Shown here piece by piece: positions 19,447 through 27,838 of a DNA stretch of 57,973 bases. Both the position numbers and the translations under genes were made by a program. The first letter of the stretch is position 1; every line of letters starts with the position of its first letter. The notes under the pieces are model-generated. The model was not told the origin of the DNA and searched no databases. It saw only the letters and a program-made list of their open reading frames with translations. The DNA lies in assembly GCF_009745985.1 (NCBI RefSeq), contig NZ_WFIX01000187.1, positions 1 to 57,973 of the forward strand, written 5' to 3'. This DNA comes from Microbacterium karelineae. Lineage in GTDB: Bacteria > Actinomycetota > Actinomycetes > Actinomycetales > Microbacteriaceae.

Positions 19447-20369
19447 CGCAGAAGAGGATCCTCACGGCGGTCGCAGGCCTCGCGGCCGCGACGCTCACGC
19501 TCACGGCGTGCGGGTCGAGCGACCCGCTCGCGAACGATCCCGGCGACGGGGGCGACGGCGCGGCATCGGGCACGATCGTCGTCGGTTCGGCGGCCTTCCC
19601 CGAGTCCGAGATCATCGCCTACATCTACGCGGGCGCGCTCGAGCGCAGCGGCCTCGAGGTCGAGGTGAGCCCCGGCATCGGCGCGCGCGACGTCTACATC
19701 GCGGCGCTCGAGGACGGCTCGATCGATCTCGTCCCCGAGTACACGGGAAACCTGCTGCAGCACTTCGACGACACTGCCGACGCACAGGCGAGCGACGAGG
19801 TCTACACCGCCCTCCAGGGCGCCGTCCCCGAGGGCTTCGAGGTGCTCGACCAGGCCGAGGCGGCGAACGCCGACTCCTACAACGTCACGCGGGAGTTCAG
19901 CGACGAGAACGGCGTCACGAGCCTCGCCGACCTCGCCGCGGTCGACGGCGAGATCACCGTCGCCGCGAACCCCGAGTTCGCCGAGCGCCCCTATGGCATC
20001 CCCGGCCTGAAGGACGTCTACGGTGTCGAGGCGACGCTGCTGCCCATCAACGACGGCGGCGGGCCCAACACGCTCAAGGCGCTCCTCGACGGCGAGGCGC
20101 AGGTGGCCGACATCTACTCGACGACGCCGTCGATCGCCGAGAACGATCTGGTGACGCTCGACGATCCCGAGAACATGATCCTCGCGCAGAACATCGTGCC
20201 GCTCATCTCGTCCGATGCGGCGTCCGACGAGGCGGTGGCGGCCATCGACGCGGTGCAGGGCGCCCTCACGACCGACGACCTCATCGCGCTCAACACGCAG
20301 AGCTCGGTCGACAAGCTCGCCTCTCAGGAGATCGCGGAGGGGTGGCTCGACGCGTCCGGCCTGTTCTGA
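19443..20369 (+). CDS. Osmoprotectant ABC transporter substrate-binding lipoprotein (OpuAC/ProX fold)
   Basis: 308 aa. The signal peptide ends in the lipobox LTAC with Cys at residue 23. The mature domain begins IVVGSAAFPESEIIAYIYAGALE and contains DLVPEYTGNLL, both standard for the glycine betaine/choline binding family. It is the last gene of the operon, with GAAAGG upstream of the start and a strong terminator 8 bp after the stop. The ligand is inferred to be a quaternary amine, from family only. Confidence 0.92.
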   Translation: MTQKRILTAVAGLAAATLTLTACGSSDPLANDPGDGGDGAASGTIVVGSAAFPESEIIAYIYAGALERSGLEVEVSPGIGARDVYIAALEDGSIDLVPEYTGNLLQHFDDTADAQASDEVYTALQGAVPEGFEVLDQAEAANADSYNVTREFSDENGVTSLADLAAVDGEITVAANPEFAERPYGIPGLKDVYGVEATLLPINDGGGPNTLKALLDGEAQVADIYSTTPSIAENDLVTLDDPENMILAQNIVPLISSDAASDEAVAAIDAVQGALTTDDLIALNTQSSVDKLASQEIAEGWLDASGLF

Positions 20370-20376
20370 TCCGCCT

Positions 20377-20411
20377 CATCGGACGCGCCCGGACCCTGGG
20401 CGCGTCCGATG
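20377..20411 (+). terminator. Terminator of osmoprotectant operon
   Basis: Perfect 14-bp stem (20377-20390 with 20398-20411) and 7-nt loop directly after the binding-protein gene. Confidence 0.8.
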
Positions 20412-20435
20412 CCTCCGACATGAGGTGTCGCTCGC

Positions 20436-21656
20436 ATGCCGCGAAGTGCATGGGGGAGGGCCTACCGTAGGAGGAAGCGATCGGCGAACGCCCATGGCTT
20501 CCATGCAGACGGAGCTCCGGCCCGTCGCGATCGAAACGGTGCTGACATCTCCTCCAGCCAGACCGCCGCGCCGAGCCGCCTCGGCCCCATCCGTCAGACA
20601 TACGCCCGCGCGGAGGACTTCCCCCACGTCGCGAAGGCCTATTCGCAGGTCTCGCAGGTCGCCCGCGAGATGGGCCTCCTCCAGCGGGCGCGCTGGTTCT
20701 ACGCCCTCGTCGGCGCCGCGCTCGTCGTCGCCTTCGGCGGCGCCGTCACGGGCTTCATCCTTCTCGGCGACAGCTGGCTCCAGCTGCTCATCGCGGGCGC
20801 GCTCGGCATCATCTTCACGCAGGTCGCGTTCCTCTCACACGAGGCCGCGCACAAGCAGATCCTCTCGACGGGCCCCGCGAACGATCGCCTCGCGGTCATC
20901 CTCGCCGGTTCGATGGGCCTCAGCGCCTCGTGGTGGAACCACAAGCACAACCGTCACCACGCGAACCCGAACCGCGTCGACAAGGATCCCGACATCGAGG
21001 TCGACACGATCGCGTTCCTCGACGAAGACGCGGGCAAGGCGCGGGGGCTGACCCGCCTCATCAATCGCTATCAGGGTTGGCTGTTCTTCCCGCTCCTCAC
21101 GCTCGAGGGGCTGAATCTTCACCGCCACAGCATCGTGCACCTGCTCTCGCGCGGACCCGTCAAGGGCCGCTGGACCGAGCTGTCGATCATCGCGGCGCGC
21201 TTCGCCCTCTACCTCACGCCGATCTTCATGTTCCTGCCGCTCGGCATGGCCTTCGCCTTCGTCGGCGTGCAGATGGCCGTCTTCGGCGTGTACATGGGGG
21301 CCTCGTTCGCGCCGAACCACAAGGGCATGCCCGTGATCGCGCCCGATGCGAAGCTCGACTTCTTCACGAAGCAGGTCCGCACCTCGCGCAACATCCGCGG
21401 GGGATGGTGGGCCACGACCCTCATGGGCGGGCTCAACTACCAGGTCGAGCACCACCTGTTCCCGAGCATGGCGCGCCCCCACCTCGCGAAGGCGCGCGAG
21501 ATCGTGCGCGACTTCTGCGCGAGCCACGAGGTGCCGTACACCGAGACGTCGCTCATCGAGTCGTACGCGATCGTCGTGCAGTACCTCAACCGTGTGGGGC
21601 TCGCGGCGCGCGACCCGTTCGACTGCCCCGCCGCGGCGCAGTTCGGCCGCGGCTGA
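20436..21656 (+). CDS. Fatty acid desaturase, membrane di-iron type; 5' end doubtful
   Basis: Introduces a double bond into acyl chains in the membrane. The three histidine boxes are visible: HEAAHK, HKHNRHH (within WWNHKHNRHHANPNR) and QVEHHLFP. Several membrane helices lie between them. The reading frame is open from ATG 20436 (406 aa), but the first 50 residues are basic and unlike the family. A -10 box TACCGT (20463-20468) followed by ATG 20494 would start MASMQTELRPVAIETVLTS in another frame. Restoring one base near 20546-20556 would join that N-terminus to SSQTAAPSRLGPIRQTYARA of the desaturase frame. So either the sequence has an indel or the gene is truly frameshifted at its 5' end. 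Confidence 0.88.
   Translation: MPRSAWGRAYRRRKRSANAHGFHADGAPARRDRNGADISSSQTAAPSRLGPIRQTYARAEDFPHVAKAYSQVSQVAREMGLLQRARWFYALVGAALVVAFGGAVTGFILLGDSWLQLLIAGALGIIFTQVAFLSHEAAHKQILSTGPANDRLAVILAGSMGLSASWWNHKHNRHHANPNRVDKDPDIEVDTIAFLDEDAGKARGLTRLINRYQGWLFFPLLTLEGLNLHRHSIVHLLSRGPVKGRWTELSIIAARFALYLTPIFMFLPLGMAFAFVGVQMAVFGVYMGASFAPNHKGMPVIAPDAKLDFFTKQVRTSRNIRGGWWATTLMGGLNYQVEHHLFPSMARPHLAKAREIVRDFCASHEVPYTETSLIESYAIVVQYLNRVGLAARDPFDCPAAAQFGRG
20463..20468 (+). promoter_or_regulatory. Candidate -10 box of desaturase gene
   Basis: TACCGT. It falls inside the frame opened at ATG 20436 and points to a downstream start such as ATG 20494. Confidence 0.4.
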
Positions 21657-21672
21657 CGCGAACGCACAGACC

Positions 21673-21728
21673 CTGCGCGAGAGCACACGACATGTCGTGT
21701 GCTCTCGCGCAGTTCGTGTGCTCTCGCG
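21673..21728. repeat. Perfect 40-bp palindrome plus third arm copy
   Basis: 21673-21712 is a perfect palindrome; its left half is CTGCGCGAGAGCACACGACA. The 15-mer TCGTGTGCTCTCGCG from its right arm is repeated at 21714-21728. It lies in the gap between the convergent desaturase and DeoR-type genes. It may act as a bidirectional terminator, but the third arm copy suggests a repetitive palindromic element. Confidence 0.85.
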
Positions 21729-21735
21729 GCGGCCG

Positions 21736-22842
21736 TCAGGCGTCGCGGGGCGCGCCCCGGGTCGAGGCCCGCTCGCGCAGCTGTGGGACGATCTGCACGC
21801 GCTCGACCGGGCGGCGCGCGCCCTCCGCGAGGCGGGCGGCCATCGTCTCGACGGCGCGACGTCCGACGTGCTCCTTCGCGGGGCGCAGGGCCGTGAGGGG
21901 CGGATCCGCGCCCTCGGCGATCTCGTCGTCGTACGCCATGATCGCAAGGTCCTCCGGCAGAGCCCACCCGTGGTCCGCTGCGAACTGCTGCAGCAGGACG
22001 GCCTGCGGATCCGAGTGCACCAGGAGGGCGGTGCATTCTCGGGTGCGCACATCGTCGAGGAGCGTTCCGAGCGCATCGCCGCGCGCCGTGCTCGCGAGCC
22101 GATCCAGCGACACCGACACGTCGATGGGCGAGTCGACGCCGAGCGCGGACGTCGCGCGGAGCCAGCCGCGGCGCAGCTGCGATGACGTCGGCGACTGCGC
22201 CGCGGTCACGATGCCGACGCGCCGATGCCCCCGCGCCGCGAGGTGCCGGAGGGCGAGCTCGCCCCCGAACACATGGTCGGTCGTGACCCACTCGAGCCGC
22301 GTGAGCCCCAGCGCAGCGGGCGCCTGCCGTTCGACGAGCACGACAGGCAGCGGCAGCTGGTCGAGCCACTGCAGCATCGCGTGGCCGTCGGGGCCGAGGT
22401 TCTCGGGCGCGACGATGAGGCCGTGCACGCCGCCCCCGTCGAGCAGGGAGGCGATCTGGCGGCGCTGGTCGTCGATCGCGTAGCTCGCGCCCCGCAGCAC
22501 GAGCTGCACACGCTGTTCGGTCGCGGCGGCCCGCGCGCCCACGACGACCTGCGGCCAGTAGTAGTTCAGCGACGGCACGACCATGCCGACGCGGAACCGG
22601 GGCGCCGACGAGGTGGCGCGGGTCGGCACGGTCGTGTCGAGCGCGCTGCGGAGGGTCGCCCCGCCGTGCACCCGGGTGACGAGCCCCTCGTCGGCGAGGC
22701 GCCCGATGTCGCGGCGGATCGTGAGCTCCGCGACGCCGAGGGCGCGTGCGAGGTCGCTCACCCGCACGGATCCCGTGCGCCGCAGCTCGTCCATGATGTG
22801 CTCGCGCCGCGAGAGGCCGAAGGGCCGCGAGGAATCGCTCAT
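21736..22842 (-). CDS. DeoR-type HTH fused to LacI-type ligand domain, transcriptional regulator
   Basis: 368 aa. Residues about 5-60 are a DeoR winged helix (RREHIMDELRRTGSVRVSDLA, LGVAELTIRRDIGRLADEGL, VTRVHGGA). From about 85 on, the sequence is a periplasmic-binding-protein/LacI sensor (FRVGMVVPSLNYYWPQVVVGA, HLAARGHRRVGIVT, LPEDLAIMAYDDEIAEGADPPLTALRPA). Classical DeoR proteins carry a phosphosugar-sensing domain instead, so this one likely senses a free sugar or oligosaccharide. It overlaps the heparinase-like gene by ATGA and is probably cotranscribed. Its likely target is the phased GTTCG array at 24716-24763. Confidence 0.9.
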   Translation of the reverse strand: MSDSSRPFGLSRREHIMDELRRTGSVRVSDLARALGVAELTIRRDIGRLADEGLVTRVHGGATLRSALDTTVPTRATSSAPRFRVGMVVPSLNYYWPQVVVGARAAATEQRVQLVLRGASYAIDDQRRQIASLLDGGGVHGLIVAPENLGPDGHAMLQWLDQLPLPVVLVERQAPAALGLTRLEWVTTDHVFGGELALRHLAARGHRRVGIVTAAQSPTSSQLRRGWLRATSALGVDSPIDVSVSLDRLASTARGDALGTLLDDVRTRECTALLVHSDPQAVLLQQFAADHGWALPEDLAIMAYDDEIAEGADPPLTALRPAKEHVGRRAVETMAARLAEGARRPVERVQIVPQLRERASTRGAPRDA

Positions 22843-24728
22843 GACGCCTCCGCCCGCGCGCGGACCTCGAGCGACGCCGCGCCCGCCGCCGCCTCGAGCA
22901 CGATGCGGCTCACCTTCTCGCCCCACGAGCGCGCCATCAGCGGATCCGTCACCTCGCGCGTCTCGATCCGGCAGGTCGCGGCGTCGTGCGCGATGCGCAG
23001 CCCGCGCCCGCCGTCGGGGGCGGGGACGACGACCTCGTCGCCGTCGGTGCGCGGCACGCCAGCGCAGACGAGCACGACGGCGCCCGCGCCGTCGCCGAGC
23101 GCCCACTCGTCGCGCACCCGCACGGATCCGTCGGCGATCTCGGTCCGGCGCACCCACCTCTCGCCGTCCGCGAGCGGGTAGGCGCGGCTGAGGTCGATCG
23201 TCCATCCGGTCTCGTCCGCCGTCGCCTGGGCGCGGCTGTCCGCGCCCGGCCGCTGGGTGAGGCCGCGCGGCCAGGGTGCGCTGTGCCAGTCGCTCGAGAC
23301 GTACCAGAGGTCGTAGCGGCCGTCGGAGAACGTCTGCGCCGTGTAGGTCTCGCGGCCAGGATCGATCACGACGGGCACGCCGTCGACGGCGATCGAGATC
23401 GCGCCGAGGTCGTTGTGGTTGTGGGCCTCGTCGTTGTGCCCGGCCTTGGCCACGAGAGTCAGCCCCTCGACGGATCCCGCCCGCTCGCGTGCGATGCCGA
23501 CGCCGATCGACGGCAGGTCGACACGTGCGGGGAGGGGGGATGCCGCGCCGTCGGCCGCGCGGGCGATGGCCGCGTGCCAGTCGTGGTCGAGCAGCGCGAG
23601 CGCCAGCCGCCCGAGCCCGCTCTGGTTCGCGGCTGACCGCGTCGCCGCCTCGATCGGATCCGCGTGCGCCGCGGCGAAGCCCGCGGACGCCTCGGTTCCG
23701 CACAGGCGCGCCGCCCGGAAGAGCGAGTGCCACGCGGGGAGCTCCGCCGCCCGCGCATCCGCGTCGGACCAGCTGGCGTACCAGTCGCCGCCGAGGTGCA
23801 CCCGTTCCGGGAAGCGCACGAGCTCGACGAGCCCAGACAGGGATCCGCCGGCCGCCTCGCGTGAGATCGCGCCGCCCGCGGCGGCGTCGATGAGCCCGAG
23901 CGCGTCGAGGGCCCGCGCCGCGCCCTGCCACCAGTATCCGAAGCCCTCGTCGATCGCGCCATCGGCGGGCAGCTGAGCGAGGTAGCGGTCGATGCCGTCG
24001 ACGCACCTCCCCTCAACGGCGTCTCGCAGCTCGCCGTCGGCGAAGGCATGGGCCGCCACGAGCAGGTTTCCGTAGATCCAGGGCGCCCAGTTGTGCATGC
24101 GCTCCTCCGTGCCCTCCCAGTGCCAGGGCTCGGCGAGGAACGGCTCGAGCGCGCGGCGCACGGTCTCGTTTCGCAGCCGGTGCCGGACGCCGGGGAAGGC
24201 GCGATCGAGCTGTGGGCCGAGCACGATGTCTGCCCAGGCGGCCTGCGCCGCGGCCTCGCCGGTGCCCAGGTCGACGACGGGGCGCGCGGTGTCGGTCGTG
24301 AGCAGCCCGCGCGTGAACGCATCGTCGTGCGCGGGCCAGCACCAGCTCGACTGCTCGCACAGCAGCCACAGTCCGTTCGCCGCCTCCGCCAGATTCTCGT
24401 CGCTCGGCGCGACCGCCGCCGCGAGCACGGCGCGCGTGATCCGTTCCGTCCGGGCGAAGAACGGATCCTCGTAGGCGACGCGGCTGCCGCGGCTGCCGTA
24501 CGCGGCCCAGTCCGTGAGCAGCGTCTGGGGCCAGGGTTCGCGACGGTCCGCGGCGGCCCGTTCGAGAAGCGCGTCGCGGACCGCGGCCGGGACGCCGCCC
24601 CACGCGTGGCGGTCGTCCGCGTCGGGGGCGGGTGATGTCGGCGTCGCGTGCGCGCGCCACAGGGCCGTGACGGAGCCGCGAGGGAGGAGGGAGGCGCGGC
24701 GGTGCGCCGTCCCGGCATGTTCGATCAT
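22839..24728 (-). CDS. Heparinase II/III-family polysaccharide lyase-like protein
   Basis: 629 aa, two-domain polysaccharide lyase architecture. The alpha/alpha toroid spans about 30-370 (motifs MHNWAPWIYGNLLVAAHAF and IDEGFGYWWQGAARALD). The beta-sandwich with the heparinase II/III motif begins near 430, with LVAKAGHNDEAHNHNDLGAI and then VPVVIDPGRETYT. The closest functional knowledge is beta-elimination of uronic acid-containing glycans. No signal peptide is seen, so it probably acts on imported oligosaccharides. ATG 24728 lies inside a tandem CATGTTCGA repeat; an open extension upstream to 24854 lacks family similarity. It is divergent from the 2-hydroxyacid dehydrogenase/DUF2264/ABC operon and overlaps its regulator. 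Confidence 0.85.
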   Translation of the reverse strand: MIEHAGTAHRRASLLPRGSVTALWRAHATPTSPAPDADDRHAWGGVPAAVRDALLERAAADRREPWPQTLLTDWAAYGSRGSRVAYEDPFFARTERITRAVLAAAVAPSDENLAEAANGLWLLCEQSSWCWPAHDDAFTRGLLTTDTARPVVDLGTGEAAAQAAWADIVLGPQLDRAFPGVRHRLRNETVRRALEPFLAEPWHWEGTEERMHNWAPWIYGNLLVAAHAFADGELRDAVEGRCVDGIDRYLAQLPADGAIDEGFGYWWQGAARALDALGLIDAAAGGAISREAAGGSLSGLVELVRFPERVHLGGDWYASWSDADARAAELPAWHSLFRAARLCGTEASAGFAAAHADPIEAATRSAANQSGLGRLALALLDHDWHAAIARAADGAASPLPARVDLPSIGVGIARERAGSVEGLTLVAKAGHNDEAHNHNDLGAISIAVDGVPVVIDPGRETYTAQTFSDGRYDLWYVSSDWHSAPWPRGLTQRPGADSRAQATADETGWTIDLSRAYPLADGERWVRRTEIADGSVRVRDEWALGDGAGAVVLVCAGVPRTDGDEVVVPAPDGGRGLRIAHDAATCRIETREVTDPLMARSWGEKVSRIVLEAAAGAASLEVRARAEAS

Positions 24729-24763
24729 GTTCGAGTAGGATCCATTGCGTTCGTGTTGTTTGA
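24716..24763. promoter_or_regulatory. Phased GTTCG operator array in divergent promoter
   Basis: CATGTTCGA occurs twice in tandem with a 10-bp period (24716-24724 and 24726-24734), the second copy covering the heparinase-like start codon. Further related motifs GTTCGT (24749) and GTTTGA (24758) keep nearly the same helical phase. Direct repeats containing GTTCG are typical of GlpR/DeoR operators. The binding protein is inferred to be the DeoR-headed regulator. Confidence 0.5.
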
Positions 24764-24838
24764 GCGTGTGTGCTTCTTCAGCATTACTTGGAGAGGTAAG
24801 AACCCGCAAGGGCCGACGAAGACCTCGCTGGAGAGCAC

Positions 24839-25852
24839 ATGTCCCACGCACCACGCACCCACCTCGCGATGGGTGAGGACACGTTCCGCCTCCTGTTCGA
24901 TGAGGCGCGCCTCGAGCGGATCTCGTCGATCGCCGACGCGGGGCAGCCGCTGTTCCTCGGCGACCTCGGAGACCCTGCCCACGCCGCGGCGCTCGCCGAG
25001 ACCGAGGTGCTCATCACCTCATGGGGGGCGCCCGCCCTCGACGCCGATCTCCTCGCCCGGATGCCCCGCCTCCAGGCCGTCTTCCATGCCGCAGGCACGG
25101 TGCGCGAGCTCGCCACGGACGCGCTGTGGGAGAGAGACATCCTCGTCACGACGGCCGCGGACGCGAACGCCATCCCGGTCGCCGAGTACACGCACGCCGC
25201 GATCGTGCTCGCGACGAAGCGCGCGTTCTTCCACATGCGCACGGCCCACGACCAGGGCCGCGGATCATTCGGCCACGAGCCCCGCCCCGGGTACGGAAAC
25301 CTCGGCCGCACGATCGGCATCGTCGGCTTCTCCCGCACGGGGCGCCGCGTCGTCGACAGGCTCCGCGAGCTCGATGGGGCGCGCGTGCTGGTCGCCGATC
25401 CGTTCGCCGATCCCGAGCGCGTCGCGGCGGCGGGCGCGGAGCTCGTGTCGCTCGAGGAGATGCTCCCCGTCGTCGACGTGCTCTCGCTGCACGCGCCCTC
25501 GCTTCCCTCGACCCGCCACATGATCGGCCGCGTCGAGCTCGCCGCGCTGCGCGATGGCGCCGTGCTCATCAACACGGCGCGCGGCGCGATCCTCGACCAC
25601 GACGCCCTCCTCGACCAGTGCCGCGGCGGGCGCATCGACGCGGTCCTCGACGTCACCGAGCCCGAGCCGCTCCCGCTCGCATCCCCGCTGCTCGCCCTGC
25701 CGAACGTCGCCATCACGCCGCACATCGCCGGATCCCTCGGCGGCGAGACCCGCCGACTGGCGGACGCCGCGCTCGACGAGCTCGAGGCGTTCGCCGCGGA
25801 CCGGCCGGCGATGCACCGCGTGCACGCGCATGACATGGGGGTGACGGCGTGA
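24839..25852 (+). CDS. D-isomer 2-hydroxyacid dehydrogenase family protein
   Basis: NAD(P)H-dependent oxidoreductase, 337 aa. The nucleotide-binding domain carries TIGIVGFSRTGRRVVDRL, where the second glycine of GxGxxG is Ser. Catalytic residues are in place: Arg in LINTARGAILD, Glu in DVTEPEPLP and His in ITPHIAGS. ATG 24839 has GGAGAG upstream. It is the first gene of the glycan operon and overlaps the DUF2264 gene by GTGA. The role is inferred: reduction or oxidation of a keto-sugar acid derived from the glycan. Confidence 0.9.
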   Translation: MSHAPRTHLAMGEDTFRLLFDEARLERISSIADAGQPLFLGDLGDPAHAAALAETEVLITSWGAPALDADLLARMPRLQAVFHAAGTVRELATDALWERDILVTTAADANAIPVAEYTHAAIVLATKRAFFHMRTAHDQGRGSFGHEPRPGYGNLGRTIGIVGFSRTGRRVVDRLRELDGARVLVADPFADPERVAAAGAELVSLEEMLPVVDVLSLHAPSLPSTRHMIGRVELAALRDGAVLINTARGAILDHDALLDQCRGGRIDAVLDVTEPEPLPLASPLLALPNVAITPHIAGSLGGETRRLADAALDELEAFAADRPAMHRVHAHDMGVTA

Positions 25853-27795
25853 GCCTCCTGACGCTTCCCGAGACCGATCGCGACCTCTCGCCGTACACGG
25901 GCTGGACGCGCGCGCACTGGCTGCGCGTCGCCGATGCGATCCTCGACGGCGCCCGGCGCCACACGAGTCCGGGCGGCGCCTTCGTCCGCTTTCCCGGGGC
26001 GCCCGGCGGCTACGGCGCCGACGTCGACGCCCTCGAGGGCTTCGCCCGCACGTTCATGCTCGCGGCGTTCCGCATCGCGGGGGATCCGGAGGGGACCACC
26101 GAGCTCGCCGAGCGGTACGCGAGCGGCTTCGCGGCGGGCGTCGACCCCGCCTCGCCCGAGCGCTGGCTCCGCCCCGACGAGGTCGATCAGGCGAAGGTCG
26201 AGTCGGCCGCGCTCGCGCTCGGCCTGCACCTCACGCGCGACCAGATCTGGGCACGCTTCTCGGACGAGACGCGCACGCACGTCGTCGACTACCTCTCGGG
26301 CTTCCTCGGCGCGCCGTACCCGCCGAACAACTGGGCGTGGTTCCGGATCCTCACCTCGCAGTTCCTCGCGAGCGTCGGCGCCGCGCACCGCCCCGACGAC
26401 ATCGAGGCCGACCTGGCGCTCCTGGACAGCTTCGAGCGCGGCGGCGGATGGTCGTCGGACGGCCACGAGCGCGCGTACGACCACTACTGCGGATGGGCGC
26501 TGCCGTTCTATCCCGTGATCTGGGGCGACATGGTCCGCGGCGACGAGCGGTGGACCGCGCGGCTCGAACGCTCCCGCGCCGCCCTCGACGACTACCTCGA
26601 CGACGCGCTGCACCTCATCGGGGCGGATGGCGCGCCGCTGTTCCAGGGGCGCAGCCTCACCTATCGCTTCGCGACGGCCGGACCCGCATGGGCCGCCGTG
26701 CTCGGCGGATCCTCGCGTCACGACCTCGGGCTCCTGCGCCGTGCCGCGAGCGGTCAGGTCGCGCACTTCGCCCGGCACGGCGCCCCCGGCGACGACGGCG
26801 TGCTGCCCATCGGGTGGCACGGCCCCTGGCGCCGCATGGCCCAGCGCTACTCGGGGCCGGGATCCCCGTACTGGGCGGCCAAGGGCCTGCTCGGCATCGC
26901 GCTGTCGGAGGACCACCCCGTCTGGTCCGCGACCGAGCTGCCACTCCCCGCCGACGAGGGCGCCTTCACGCGCGTGATCGCGGCTCCGGGCTGGATCGCG
27001 TCGGCCGACGACGGCGTGGCGCGCATCGCCAACCACGGCACCGACCACCGCGACGAGGGCGACGGATACGCCGACGGGCCGCTCTACGCGCGGCTCGGCT
27101 ATTCGACGGCGACGTCGCCGGCCCTCGTGGGCGACACCGTGGCGGATCCGCTCGACAACCACATCGGCCTCCTGCGGGGTGGCGTCGCGAGCCACCGCTC
27201 CGGCTTCGCGCGCGGCGAGATCGTCGCGCTCGACGCCTCCACGGCGCTCGCGGCCTCGACCGCACGGGCGCGCTGGCCGCTCGCCTTCGCGGGCGATCCG
27301 GATCACGGCGGCGGCGACACGGTCACACGGTCGGTTCCCGGGCCGCTCGTCGACACCGTCTCCGTCGTCCGCGGCGCCTGGGACGTGCGCTTCGTGCGCG
27401 TGCGGGCCGGTGAGGAGGACCTCGGCCACGACGGCACCGTGCGCGCCGGCGGCTGGCCCCTCACTGGCGACGTCGCCGACGCAGGCGAGGCGTGGATCCG
27501 CACGGCGCGCCTCGCGAGCCGCGTGGTGGCGCTGCACGGATCCGCCCGCGCGGGCGTGACCTGCCTCGGCGATGTGACCCCGCTCGACGGCGCCACGTCC
27601 GTCCCGTGGATCGCCACGGACGCGCCGGACGGCGAATGGATCGTCGCCGCGGCGTTCCTCGGCGACCCCGTGCGGGCCGCCGAGCCGCCCGCCGCGTCGC
27701 GCGATGCGGGCGACGCCTGGCGCATCACCTGGCCGGATGGCGGCGCGACCGTCGTCGATCCGGCGTCCGCGGTCCCCACGGCACGCGACCTCTGA
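25849..27795 (+). CDS. DUF2264 protein
   Basis: 648 aa, cytoplasmic (no signal peptide). The first about 380 residues match the DUF2264 pattern: PYTGWTRAHWLRVADAIL, FARTFMLAAFRIAG, PPNNWAWFRILTSQFL, DGHERAYDHYCGWALPFYP and RFSGPGSPYWAAKGL-like YSGPGSPYWAAKGLLG. The helix-rich, Trp/Tyr-rich first half resembles alpha/alpha-toroid carbohydrate enzymes, and the remainder looks beta-rich, which parallels the heparinase-like protein encoded divergently. A lyase or hydrolase acting on an unsaturated oligosaccharide is possible, but no catalytic residue can be named. GTG start overlaps the previous stop. Confidence 0.85.
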   Translation: MSLLTLPETDRDLSPYTGWTRAHWLRVADAILDGARRHTSPGGAFVRFPGAPGGYGADVDALEGFARTFMLAAFRIAGDPEGTTELAERYASGFAAGVDPASPERWLRPDEVDQAKVESAALALGLHLTRDQIWARFSDETRTHVVDYLSGFLGAPYPPNNWAWFRILTSQFLASVGAAHRPDDIEADLALLDSFERGGGWSSDGHERAYDHYCGWALPFYPVIWGDMVRGDERWTARLERSRAALDDYLDDALHLIGADGAPLFQGRSLTYRFATAGPAWAAVLGGSSRHDLGLLRRAASGQVAHFARHGAPGDDGVLPIGWHGPWRRMAQRYSGPGSPYWAAKGLLGIALSEDHPVWSATELPLPADEGAFTRVIAAPGWIASADDGVARIANHGTDHRDEGDGYADGPLYARLGYSTATSPALVGDTVADPLDNHIGLLRGGVASHRSGFARGEIVALDASTALAASTARARWPLAFAGDPDHGGGDTVTRSVPGPLVDTVSVVRGAWDVRFVRVRAGEEDLGHDGTVRAGGWPLTGDVADAGEAWIRTARLASRVVALHGSARAGVTCLGDVTPLDGATSVPWIATDAPDGEWIVAAAFLGDPVRAAEPPAASRDAGDAWRITWPDGGATVVDPASAVPTARDL

Positions 27796-27838
27796 CCCTT
27801 CCCTCACGACACCCACCATCACGACGAAAGGCCACGCG

